From: SIG299 sp045531955
Lineage (GTDB): Bacteria > Bacillota > Clostridia > Lachnospirales > Lachnospiraceae
Length of the DNA stretch: 64,000 nucleotides
Reading direction: 5' to 3'
Assembly (NCBI GenBank): GCA_045531955.1
Contig: JAZSFC010000004.1
Coordinates: forward strand, 1 to 64,000
Both the position numbers and the translations under genes were made by a program. Positions 43,864-52,121 of the stretch are shown in pieces. Every line of letters starts with the position of its first letter. Positions within the stretch are counted from its first letter, which is position 1. The notes under the pieces are model-generated. The model saw nothing but the letters and a program-made list of their open reading frames with translations, was not told the DNA's origin and did not search any database.

Positions 43864-45458
43864 TCAAAGAAACCTCCTTCTATCCAGAAATCTTCCGGCA
43901 ATACTTCTTCTGTTGGAAGAGGAAGCGTGTTATGCGGTACTTCATAGTACTGATATGGATATAGCGGAAGTCCGGTGGTACTGTCGGTAATGAATTCACC
44001 GGTCATTGGATTGATGTACGGTTCATAAAAAGCTACAGAACCGTCTTCGTGGAAGGTTAATTCTCCGTTTTCGTCACGGACCGGAACTTTTTGGGTCAGG
44101 GAACCGGTTTCGGTAATCAGTTCCAGACCAAAGCCGTCCCTTTCCGGTTCGGTATAGAGGATGTTGCCTTCGATGTCTTTAGCTAAGGTACCGTCTGCAT
44201 TCCAAAGCGGTTGCAGGTAAACCGGAGAACCGTTGTAGTCCAGCCACAAATTGCCTTCGGCATCAAAATACGGTTTGGTATAGAGAATATTGCCTTCTTC
44301 ATCCAGTACATAACTGCCGTTTGCATCGTAAATCGGTTCGATGAAGAAAGCATTGCCGTTCGCCCGGAGAATATTGCCTTCCGCGTCCCGGATAAGTTCC
44401 TTTAAATGAGGAAGACCGGTTGCGTCGGAAAGCCAAATAGAACCGTCTTCTTTGTAAAGCAATTCGGAATCTAATGTTTTCGCATACAGAAGGTAAAACC
44501 GTTCGGTTTGCATATCAATTAACGGTCTGTCCTCCAGCTCTGCCAACGTATGGCTGGATGGAGAACCGTAATATTCTTCCAAAGTTAAATTATTGGTATA
44601 TAAATAATAAGCCAGTGGTATACCCACGTAACGGATGTGCCAAGGCTCGTAGGCGTAGCCGGTGATATGTTCCTTGTCCTTCGGGTATCGGAGAATAAAG
44701 CCGAAACGCCAGCAGTTCTCCTTTAACCAGATGCCTTCCGGTGTGGAGGCGAAAGAGTTCTTTAAAGCAAACCCGATGGATTTGGCGGATACGTCAATTG
44801 CCAGTCCTGTCTGATGCTCGCTGTTGCCAGGAGCAGCAGAATATAAATTGGTATGACGGATTCCTTTGTTAATTAAGTTAGCACCGTAAATGTCATACTG
44901 GCGGTCGTAGGAACGATAGCCGGAAACTCCGTAAATGGTGAGCCCTTCTTCGGCCAATGCGGCATTGTATAAATCTTCCAAAGCATCGGCAGCGACTTTC
45001 TTTAATTTGCGCTTGTCTAAAGTTTTGTCGCTGAATGCAAAAGCGATGTCCGGTACGACTAAATCATCCGGACGGTAAGCGTCGGTTAATGGGTAATCAC
45101 GGTTAATAATAAAATCAAGGGTAGTAGTATCCGTATTTATTGCAACCGGGGCCGGCGGAACTGTAGGAATCGGAGTCGGCGTCGGGGTTGGTGTCGGTGT
45201 AGCCGTTGGTGTTGGCGTAGCGGTTGGAGTTGGTGTCGGAGTACCCGTGGCGGTTGGTGCTGCCGTTGGTGTGGCAGTAGTCGCAATGACAGGTTCCGTT
45301 CCGAGAAAATCAGCCGGAGTCGGAGTGGCAGCAGAGGAAATAGCCGGACCGGTAGTTGGGGTATTTGCCTTAGCAGTATCCGGTTCTCCGCAGCCAACCA
45401 GGCAACAGGCTGTTGCAAGCAGTAATATCATAAACATCACATTTCTTTTTTGTATCAT
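43860..45458 (-). CDS. D,D-carboxypeptidase lipoprotein (VanY/M15 type) with repeat tail
   Basis: A 532-aa exported lipoprotein: lipobox LVGC (Cys23), a Pro/Thr tether at ~60-104, an M15B VanY-like domain (~120-300) and a long C-terminal tail. Zinc ligands are clear: His215 and Asp222 in SEHQTGLAIDVS and His274 in EPWHIRY. Such enzymes trim the terminal D-Ala of wall peptides. The tail (~310-520) holds about seven degenerate repeats of the form D-x-x-G-(x)n-GN-x-L-Y-x-x-P, e.g. YDANGSYVLDEEGNILYTKP, which may bind wall or glycan. SD GAGGAA six bases before ATG. Confidence 0.9.
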   Translation of the reverse strand: MIQKRNVMFMILLLATACCLVGCGEPDTAKANTPTTGPAISSAATPTPADFLGTEPVIATTATPTAAPTATGTPTPTPTATPTPTATPTPTPTPTPIPTVPPAPVAINTDTTTLDFIINRDYPLTDAYRPDDLVVPDIAFAFSDKTLDKRKLKKVAADALEDLYNAALAEEGLTIYGVSGYRSYDRQYDIYGANLINKGIRHTNLYSAAPGNSEHQTGLAIDVSAKSIGFALKNSFASTPEGIWLKENCWRFGFILRYPKDKEHITGYAYEPWHIRYVGIPLAYYLYTNNLTLEEYYGSPSSHTLAELEDRPLIDMQTERFYLLYAKTLDSELLYKEDGSIWLSDATGLPHLKELIRDAEGNILRANGNAFFIEPIYDANGSYVLDEEGNILYTKPYFDAEGNLWLDYNGSPVYLQPLWNADGTLAKDIEGNILYTEPERDGFGLELITETGSLTQKVPVRDENGELTFHEDGSVAFYEPYINPMTGEFITDSTTGLPLYPYQYYEVPHNTLPLPTEEVLPEDFWIEGGFFE

Positions 45459-45503
45459 TTATATTCCTCGATTCTTTTATATATGAAAATCAACTATCTA
45501 TAT

Positions 45504-45532
45504 GTTATACCACAAAAATCGCAAATGTACAA
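45504..45532 (-). promoter_or_regulatory. Promoter of the vanY-plsC operon
   Basis: Minus strand TTGTAC (45532-45527), 17-base spacer, TATAAC (45509-45504) preceded by TGG, an extended -10. Confidence 0.65.
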
Positions 45533-45593
45533 ATAAAAAAACTGAGAAGTTTCGTGGAAATTGCATAAATTAAGGAAAAATCCAAAATATCCG

Positions 45594-45622
45594 TTGACTT
45601 TCGGGAATTTTCGTTGTAATAT
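45594..45622 (+). promoter_or_regulatory. Promoter of the ileS T-box leader
   Basis: TTGACT (45594-45599), 17-base spacer, TAATAT (45617-45622); start expected near 45629. Confidence 0.75.
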
Positions 45623-45629
45623 TGAGGAA

Positions 45630-46045
45630 ATAAAACGTTGATGAAGACAGTAACCGTTTGAGGAAAGGCACAGCGAAGCCGGGACAGTGGGAGCCGGCAG
45701 CAAGTACCAAGCGGCGAATATCCCTTCTGAGTTGCGCTTCGAACAAGCTTAAGCTTTAGTAGTCTGCGACGGGTTCCACCGTTATATGGATAGGATATCA
45801 AATTTTGTTCAACAGTTTAGTCAGATTTAAAGATTTGTAAAATTCGAGTTCAAGCTTGTTTGAAAATGAGAATTTTGCAAATCTTTAAATGGGGCGCACG
45901 CCCATCAAGCGAGGTTTCGTTATGAAATAACGAAATCGAGCTTGACTGGCTAAACGTTGCTAACGGAATTTCGTATGCGAATGGGTGGTATAACGAATTA
46001 GTAGGTGCTTTTCGTCCCGTTTCGCACGGGAGAAAGCACCTTTTT
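45630..46045 (+). promoter_or_regulatory. Isoleucine T-box riboswitch with large internal branched domain
   Basis: Stem I: GAAG pairs with CTTC and CCGTTT with AAGCGG, enclosing a specifier loop with ACAGTAA opposite CGAATATCC; AUC (45720-45722) is an isoleucine codon. The antiterminator pairs GGG (45983-45985) and ACGA (45993-45996) with TCGT and CCC (46012-46018), leaving the bulge UGGUAUA, which differs from the usual UGGNACC in its last two bases but keeps UGGU for pairing with tRNA ACCA. The terminator pairs AGGTGCTTT (46003) with AAAGCACCT, ending in TTTTT. At ~415 nt the leader is long, because of a 141-nt domain at 45815-45955. Confidence 0.9.
45815..45955 (+). repeat. 141-nt multi-arm foldback inside the ileS leader
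   Basis: GTTTAGTCAG (45815) pairs with CTGGCTAAAC (45946-45955) and encloses three hairpins: a 20-bp stem starting ATTTAAAGATTTG/CAAATCTTTAAAT (45825-45890), GGGC-GCAC-GCCC (45892-45903) and TCAAGC/GCTTGA with inner TTTCGTTAT-GAA-ATAACGAAA (45905-45945). It replaces or expands the stem II-III region of the T-box. Confidence 0.75.
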
Positions 46046-46071
46046 AAGTTATAACAATGGAGGTTGAAATC

Positions 46072-49000
46072 ATGTACAAAAAAGTTGACGCAAGCATGAA
46101 TTTCGTGGACAGAGAAAAAGCCGTAGAACTCTTCTGGAAAGAAGAAGGCATTTTCGAGAAAAGTATTGAAGCAAGAAAGCAGGGTAAAACCTACACCTTC
46201 TATGACGGCCCGCCAACCGCAAACGGCAAGCCTCATATCGGTCACGTTTTAACCCGAGTAATCAAGGATATGATTCCGAGATACCGTACTATGAAAGGTT
46301 ACATGGTGCCACGTAAGGCCGGTTGGGATACCCATGGTCTTCCGGTAGAAATTGAAGTAGAAAAGCTTCTCGGCATCAACGGAAAAGACCAGATTGAAGA
46401 ATACGGTCTGGAGCCGTTCATCCAGCAGTGTAAGGAAAGTGTTTGGAAGTACAAGGGCATGTGGGAGGATTTCTCCGGCACCGTTGGCTTCTGGGCTGAT
46501 ATGGATGACCCATATGTAACCTATGATGATAACTTTATCGAATCCGAGTGGTGGGCACTTCGCCAGATTTGGGATAAGGGCTTACTGTACAAGGGCTTTA
46601 AGATTGTTCCTTACTGCCCACGCTGCGGTACTCCTCTCTCCAGTGCGGAAGTAGCACAGGGCTATAAGGATGTTAAGGAACGTTCCGCAATCGCCCGTTT
46701 CAAGGTAAAGGGCGAGGACGCTTACATCTTAGCATGGACCACTACCCCATGGACACTGCCATCCAACGTGGCACTGTGTGTGAATCCGGTAGAAACCTAT
46801 GTTAAGGTAAAGGCAGCAGACGGTTTTGTATATTACATGGCAGAAGCTCTTTGCAATACCGTTCTCGGTAAGCTGAAAACAGAAGACGCTCCGGCTTACG
46901 AAGTTCTTGAAACCTATGTTGGTAAGGACTTAGAGTATAAGGAATACGAGCCGTTATTTGACTTCGCAAACGAAACAATCGCAAAGCAGGGTAAAAAGGC
47001 ACACTTTGTTACCTGCGACGGTTATGTAACATTAACCGACGGTACCGGCGTGGTACATATCGCACCTGCCTTCGGTGAAGACGATGCCAAGGTTGGCCGT
47101 AACTACGACCTGCCATTCGTTCAGCTGGTAGACGGTAAGGGTGAAATGACTGCTGAAACCGCTTATGCAGGCGTATTTGTTAAGGATGCTGATCCAATGG
47201 TATTAAAGGATCTGGCAGAAAAGAATTTATTATTCGAAGCTCCGAAGTTTGAGCACAGCTATCCTCACTGCTGGAGATGTGACACTCCTCTCATCTACTA
47301 TGCAAGAGAGTCCTGGTATATCAAGGAAACTGCAGTAAAGGATGACTTAATCCGCAACAACAATACCGTAAACTGGATTCCGGAATCCATCGGTAAGGGC
47401 CGTTTCGGCAACTGGTTAGAGAACATTCAGGACTGGGCAATTTCCAGAAACCGTTACTGGGGTACTCCTCTTAACATCTGGGAATGTGAATGCGGTCACA
47501 GACACTGCGTGGGCAGCCGTGAAGATCTTTACAACATGAGTGGTGACGAAAAGGCAAAGACCGTAGAATTCCATCGTCCGTATATTGATGAAATTTTACT
47601 TAACTGTCCGGAATGCGGCAAGAAGATGGTTCGTGTACCTGAGGTTATCGACTGCTGGTTCGACTCCGGCGCAATGCCGTTCGCACAGCATCACTATCCG
47701 TTCGAAAATAAGGAATTGTTTGAGCAGCAGTTCCCGGCTCAGTTTATCTCCGAAGCGGTTGACCAGACCAGAGGCTGGTTCCATTCCCTGATGGCAGAGT
47801 CCACACTTCTGTTTAATAAGGCTCCTTATGAAAACGTTATTGTTCTTGGTCACGTACAGGACGAAAACGGTCAGAAGATGAGTAAGAGTAAGGGTAATGC
47901 GGTGGATCCGTTTGACGCCCTGCAAACCTACGGTGCTGATGCAATCCGTTGGTATTTCTACATCAACTCCGCTCCATGGCTTCCAAACCGTTTCCACGGC
48001 AAGGCAGTGCAGGAAGGTCAGCGCAAGTTCATGGGTACTCTGTGGAACACGTATGCGTTCTTCGTACTGTATGCAAATATTGACAACTTCGATGCAACCA
48101 AGTATGCATTAGAATATGATAAATTATCCGTAATGGATAAGTGGTTACTGTCCAGACTTCACTCTACTGTTAAGGCGGTAGACGACAATCTTGACAATTA
48201 CCGCATTCCGGAAGCAGCAAGAGCACTCCAGGATTTCGTTGATGAAATGAGTAACTGGTATGTGCGCCGCGGCAGAGAGCGTTTCTGGGCAAAGGGTATG
48301 GAGCAGGATAAGATTAACGCTTACATGACTCTGTATACTGCACTGGTTACCATCTCCAAGGCAGCAGCTCCGATGATTCCGTTTATGACAGAAGAAATTT
48401 ACCGCAACTTAGTTTGCAGCGTAGATGCTTCTGCTCCGGAAAGTGTTCATTTATGTGACTTCCCAACCGTGGAAGAAGCATGGATTGATAAAAAGTTAGA
48501 GCAGGACATGGACGAAGTTCTGCAGATTGTAGTACTTGGCCGTGCCTGCCGTAACAACGCGAACTTAAAGCAGCGTCAGCCACTGGCTCAGATGTATGTA
48601 AAGGCTGAGCAGGAGCTTCCGGAATTCTTCCGTGAAATCGTGGCAGACGAATTAAACGTAAAGGAAGTAGAATTTACAAACGATGTACGTTCCTTCACTT
48701 CCTATACTTTCAAACCACAGCTCAAAACGCTCGGTAAGAGATTTGGCAGCCGCTTAAATGCTTTAAGAGAGGTATTAAATAACGTAGACGGCAACGCAAC
48801 TATGGACTCCTTAAATGAGACCGGCAAGGTTACCGTTGTGGTAGAAGGCGCAGAAGAAGAGCTTGCTACCGAAGACTTACTTATTGAGGCAGCACAGAAG
48901 GAAGGTTATGTTTCCGATTCCGACCACGGCATTACCGTAGTTCTGGATACCAACTTAACCGACGCTTTAATTGAAGAAGGTTATGTCAGAGAGTTAATTT

Positions 49001-49224
49001 CTAAGGTTCAGACCATGAGAAAGGATTCCGATTTCGAGGTGATGGATCACATCATCGTTTATGTAAACGGTAATACGAAGTTAGAAGAACTCATGAAGAA
49101 GAACGAGGCTGAAATCAAGTCCGTTGTTCTTGCTGACGAAGTGGTTACCGGTGCAATGGATGGTATTGCAAAGGAATGGAATTTAAATGGTGAAGATGTC
49201 ACCATCGGTGTAAAGAGACTGTAA
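46072..49224 (+). CDS. ileS: Isoleucyl-tRNA synthetase (eukaryote-like, IleRS2 type)
   Basis: A 1050-aa class I synthetase charging tRNA-Ile. HIGH is exact at residues 55-58 (GKPHIGHVL) and KMSKS at 602-606. The CP1 editing domain carries WTTTPWTLPSN. Length and the segments GWDTHGLPVEIEVEK and SSAEVAQGYKDV fit the longer IleRS2 class, which is naturally less sensitive to mupirocin than the ~920-aa bacterial IleRS1. The ATG at 46072 is taken because GGAGG (46059-46063) is eight bases upstream; an ATG at 46057 would place the SD inside the gene. Expression is governed by the T-box leader. Confidence 0.96.
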   Translation: MYKKVDASMNFVDREKAVELFWKEEGIFEKSIEARKQGKTYTFYDGPPTANGKPHIGHVLTRVIKDMIPRYRTMKGYMVPRKAGWDTHGLPVEIEVEKLLGINGKDQIEEYGLEPFIQQCKESVWKYKGMWEDFSGTVGFWADMDDPYVTYDDNFIESEWWALRQIWDKGLLYKGFKIVPYCPRCGTPLSSAEVAQGYKDVKERSAIARFKVKGEDAYILAWTTTPWTLPSNVALCVNPVETYVKVKAADGFVYYMAEALCNTVLGKLKTEDAPAYEVLETYVGKDLEYKEYEPLFDFANETIAKQGKKAHFVTCDGYVTLTDGTGVVHIAPAFGEDDAKVGRNYDLPFVQLVDGKGEMTAETAYAGVFVKDADPMVLKDLAEKNLLFEAPKFEHSYPHCWRCDTPLIYYARESWYIKETAVKDDLIRNNNTVNWIPESIGKGRFGNWLENIQDWAISRNRYWGTPLNIWECECGHRHCVGSREDLYNMSGDEKAKTVEFHRPYIDEILLNCPECGKKMVRVPEVIDCWFDSGAMPFAQHHYPFENKELFEQQFPAQFISEAVDQTRGWFHSLMAESTLLFNKAPYENVIVLGHVQDENGQKMSKSKGNAVDPFDALQTYGADAIRWYFYINSAPWLPNRFHGKAVQEGQRKFMGTLWNTYAFFVLYANIDNFDATKYALEYDKLSVMDKWLLSRLHSTVKAVDDNLDNYRIPEAARALQDFVDEMSNWYVRRGRERFWAKGMEQDKINAYMTLYTALVTISKAAAPMIPFMTEEIYRNLVCSVDASAPESVHLCDFPTVEEAWIDKKLEQDMDEVLQIVVLGRACRNNANLKQRQPLAQMYVKAEQELPEFFREIVADELNVKEVEFTNDVRSFTSYTFKPQLKTLGKRFGSRLNALREVLNNVDGNATMDSLNETGKVTVVVEGAEEELATEDLLIEAAQKEGYVSDSDHGITVVLDTNLTDALIEEGYVRELISKVQTMRKDSDFEVMDHIIVYVNGNTKLEELMKKNEAEIKSVVLADEVVTGAMDGIAKEWNLNGEDVTIGVKRL

Positions 49225-49242
49225 AAAAGTGATAGCCACAGT

Positions 49243-49272
49243 TTGACTTTTAAACGGATTTTAGAATTTAAT
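49243..49272 (+). promoter_or_regulatory. Possible promoter reading into the foldback before glgP
   Basis: TTGACT (49243-49248), 18-base spacer, TTTAAT (49267-49272). The -10 lies in the left arm of the foldback. A second TATAAT (49474-49479) close to glgP lacks a good -35. Confidence 0.4.
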
Positions 49273-49410
49273 ATCCATGTCCGCCGAGACTCCTCCGATA
49301 GTTGTATGCCCTCTTGCCGGAGCAAACAAGAAAAGCTTTGTTTGTCCGTCACGAGCATACAACCATCGTTTGAGATGTCGGACAGTTTGGATATTAAATT
49401 TCTAAAATCC
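49256..49410. repeat. 155-bp foldback element between ileS and glgP
   Basis: Outer arms GGATTTTAGAATTTAATATC (49256) and its inverted partner ending 49410 match with one base inserted and a three-base offset; CATGTCCG/CGGACAG continues the stem. Inside, CGATAGTTGTATGC (49296-49309) pairs 13 of 14 with 49355-49368, and the tip is CAAACAA (49323-49329) with TTGTTTG (49338-49344). No coding capacity. It could be a MITE-like insertion or a long 5'-leader hairpin of glgP. Confidence 0.82.
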
Positions 49411-49502
49411 TGTCTAAATAGTAATAAGCTGTGTGCCTATGAATTTTTACAGTATGTTATAAGTCGAAAAAATTATAATTTTGGCTTTAGAAGGAGAGAA
49501 AA

Positions 49503-51965
49503 ATGGAGATTACTAAGAAAGAGTTTAAGCAGAAAATTGCTAACAACATGAGAATGCTGTACCGCAAGGACATTGAAGAAGCGTCCAAGCAGCAGTTATT
49601 CCAGGCAGTGTCCTACGCATTAAAGGATTACATCATCGACATGTGGATGGACACTCATAAGACTTATGAAAAGGAAGATGTAAAGACTGTTTACTACCTT
49701 TCCATGGAGTTTTTAATGGGCCGTGCCCTTGGTAACAATTTAATCAACATGAAGGCACAGAAGGTAGTTAAGGAAGTGCTGGAAGAAATCGGTTTTGACC
49801 TGGATATCATTGAGGATGAAGAGCCGGATGCAGCACTTGGTAACGGCGGTCTTGGCCGTCTGGCAGCATGCTTCCTTGATTCCTTATCTTCTCTTGGCTA
49901 TCCTGCATATGGTTGCGGTATCCGTTATAAGTACGGTATGTTTAAGCAGGCCATCAAGGACGGTTTCCAGGTGGAAAAGCCGGACGATTGGTTAAAGCAT
50001 GGTAACCCATTCGAAATTAAGCGTGCGGAATATGCCGTAGAAGTTAAATTCGGCGGTTACGTAAAGATGGTTCGTGCCGAGAACGGCAAGGATCACTTCG
50101 TACAGGAAAACTACAGCTCCGTTATGGCTATCCCTTACGATATTCCGGTTATCGGTTACGGCAACGGAGTAGTAAATACCCTCCGTATCTGGGATGCGGA
50201 AGCTATCAATAACTTCAACTTAGAATCCTTTGATAAGGGTGACTACCAGAAGTCCGTTGAGCAGGAAAACCTGGCTAAGACAATTACAGAGGTTCTTTAT
50301 CCAAACGACAACCACTATGCAGGTAAGGAGCTTCGTTTAAAGCAGCAGTACTTCTTCGTATCTGCCAGCATCCAGCGTGCTGTTTCCAAGTACATGGAAA
50401 CTCACGATGATGTCCGCAAGTTACACGAAAAGGTTTGCTTCCAGTTAAATGATACCCATCCAACTGTTACTGTAGCAGAGTTAATGAGAATTCTCCTTGA
50501 CGACTACTTCTTAACTTGGGATGAGGCATGGGAAGTTACCAGCAAGTGCTGTGCATATACCAACCACACCATCATGGCAGAAGCACTGGAAAAGTGGCCG
50601 TTAGAGCTGTTCTCCAGACTCCTTCCTCGTATTTATCAGATTGTAGAAGAAATCAACCGTCGTTTCTTAATTCTCTTACAGGAGAAGTATCCAAACGACT
50701 ACAGCAAGGTAGAAAAGATGGCAATCGTTTACGACGGTCAGGTTCGTATGGCAAACTTAGCAATCGTTGCAGGCTTCTCCGTAAACGGTGTTGCTGCCCT
50801 TCATACCGAAATCTTAAAGAAGGAACAGTTAAAGGATTTCTATCAGCTGTGGCCTGAAAAGTTCAATAATAAGACCAACGGTATTACCCAGAGAAGATTC
50901 CTTCTTCACGGTAACCCATTACTTGCTAACTGGATTACCGATAAGATTGGCGACGACTGGATTACCAATCTGTCCCATCTTGAGAAGTTAATGGTTTATG
51001 CTGATGATGATAAGGCACTGGCTGAACTTCAGAACATCAAGTATCAGAATAAGGTAAGACTTGCTAATTACATAAAGAAGCACAACGGTGTTGAGGTTGA
51101 CCCTCGTTCTATCTTTGACGTACAGGTTAAGCGTCTCCATGAGTACAAGAGACAGTTCCTTAATATCCTGCACATCATGTATCTCTACAACGAGATTAAG
51201 AAGAATCCGGATATGCCGTTCTACCCAAGAACCTTCATCTTCGGTGCAAAGGCATCCGCAGGTTACCGCCGTGCAAAGGCTATCATCAAGCTCATCAACA
51301 GCGTTGGTGATGTAGTCAACAACGACGCTTCCATTAATGGAAAGCTTAAGGTTGTATTTATTGAAAACTACCGTGTATCCAACGCGGAGTGGATTTTTGC
51401 GGCAGCAGATGTTTCTGAGCAGATTTCCACTGCAAGTAAGGAAGCATCCGGTACCGGTAACATGAAGTTTATGTTAAACGGTGCAATCACTTTAGGTACC
51501 ATGGACGGTGCTAACGTAGAAATCGTAGAAGAAGCAGGCGCAGAAAACGCAGTTATCTTCGGCCTTAGTGCTGATGAAGTTATTGCTTACGAGCATAACA
51601 ACGAGTACAATCCAAAGGCTATCTACAACACCAACACCGACATCCGTATGGCAATGACACAGCTCATCGACGGAACCTATTCTCCGGATAACACAGAGCT
51701 GTTCCGTGAGCTGTACAACTCCTTACTGGAGACTAACGGTTATGAGCGTGCTGACCAGTACTTCATCCTCAAGGATTTCGTATCCTACGCAGAAGCACAG
51801 AAGCGTGTAGAAGAGAAATACCGCGATGAGAAGGGCTGGGCGAAGTCCGCACTCATCAACATTGCAAAGAGCGGTAAGTTCTCCTCCGACAGAACCATTG
51901 AAGAGTATGTTCAGGATATCTGGCATTTAGAGAAGGTTACTGTGAAGAAGAGCACAAGAAAGTAA
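49503..51965 (+). CDS. glgP: Glycogen/maltodextrin phosphorylase
   Basis: An 820-aa PLP enzyme releasing glucose-1-phosphate from alpha-1,4-glucans (GT35). Diagnostic are ALGNGGLGRLAACF, the catalytic loop QLNDTHPTV, and the PLP site EASGTGNMKFMLNGA with GTMDGANVEI. AAGGAG is seven bases before ATG. Codon use indicates strong expression. It is alone between the ileS foldback and a terminator; with the GH13 enzyme at 23084 it would process maltodextrins. Confidence 0.97.
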   Translation: MEITKKEFKQKIANNMRMLYRKDIEEASKQQLFQAVSYALKDYIIDMWMDTHKTYEKEDVKTVYYLSMEFLMGRALGNNLINMKAQKVVKEVLEEIGFDLDIIEDEEPDAALGNGGLGRLAACFLDSLSSLGYPAYGCGIRYKYGMFKQAIKDGFQVEKPDDWLKHGNPFEIKRAEYAVEVKFGGYVKMVRAENGKDHFVQENYSSVMAIPYDIPVIGYGNGVVNTLRIWDAEAINNFNLESFDKGDYQKSVEQENLAKTITEVLYPNDNHYAGKELRLKQQYFFVSASIQRAVSKYMETHDDVRKLHEKVCFQLNDTHPTVTVAELMRILLDDYFLTWDEAWEVTSKCCAYTNHTIMAEALEKWPLELFSRLLPRIYQIVEEINRRFLILLQEKYPNDYSKVEKMAIVYDGQVRMANLAIVAGFSVNGVAALHTEILKKEQLKDFYQLWPEKFNNKTNGITQRRFLLHGNPLLANWITDKIGDDWITNLSHLEKLMVYADDDKALAELQNIKYQNKVRLANYIKKHNGVEVDPRSIFDVQVKRLHEYKRQFLNILHIMYLYNEIKKNPDMPFYPRTFIFGAKASAGYRRAKAIIKLINSVGDVVNNDASINGKLKVVFIENYRVSNAEWIFAAADVSEQISTASKEASGTGNMKFMLNGAITLGTMDGANVEIVEEAGAENAVIFGLSADEVIAYEHNNEYNPKAIYNTNTDIRMAMTQLIDGTYSPDNTELFRELYNSLLETNGYERADQYFILKDFVSYAEAQKRVEEKYRDEKGWAKSALINIAKSGKFSSDRTIEEYVQDIWHLEKVTVKKSTRK

Positions 51966-51984
51966 TTAAATAACGGTAATACTT

Positions 51985-52018
51985 AAAGCCCTGTGGGAAG
52001 GTTCCCACAGGGCTTTTT
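51985..52018 (+). terminator. Terminator after glgP
   Basis: AAAGCCCTGTGGGA pairs with TCCCACAGGGCTTT, 14 bp, followed by TT. Confidence 0.92.
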
Positions 52019-52060
52019 AACGTGCTGACGGATTCATCAATTAATAACGATAATATATCA

Positions 52061-52089
52061 TTGTAAACAGAGAAAATTTAGATTAAAGT
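52061..52089 (+). promoter_or_regulatory. Possible promoter of the GH43-GH127 operon
   Basis: TTGTAA (52061-52066), 17-base spacer, TAAAGT (52084-52089), 32 bases before the GH43 start. Confidence 0.45.
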
Positions 52090-52121
52090 GTAAGTAATAA
52101 ATCAATTTCCGGAGGGTATCT

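Noticed and set aside
45181..45280. Short tandem repeats on the minus strand resembling a CRISPR or minisatellite
   Set aside because: Six-base periodicity encodes alternating Thr-Pro codons of a protein tether; no spacers.
45137..45418. Arg/Leu/Gln-rich 93-codon frame
   Set aside because: Alternative reading of the repetitive Pro/Thr tether of the VanY-like gene.
49243..49551. 102-codon frame running from the ileS 3' side into glgP
   Set aside because: It spans the foldback element and overlaps the true glgP start in another frame.
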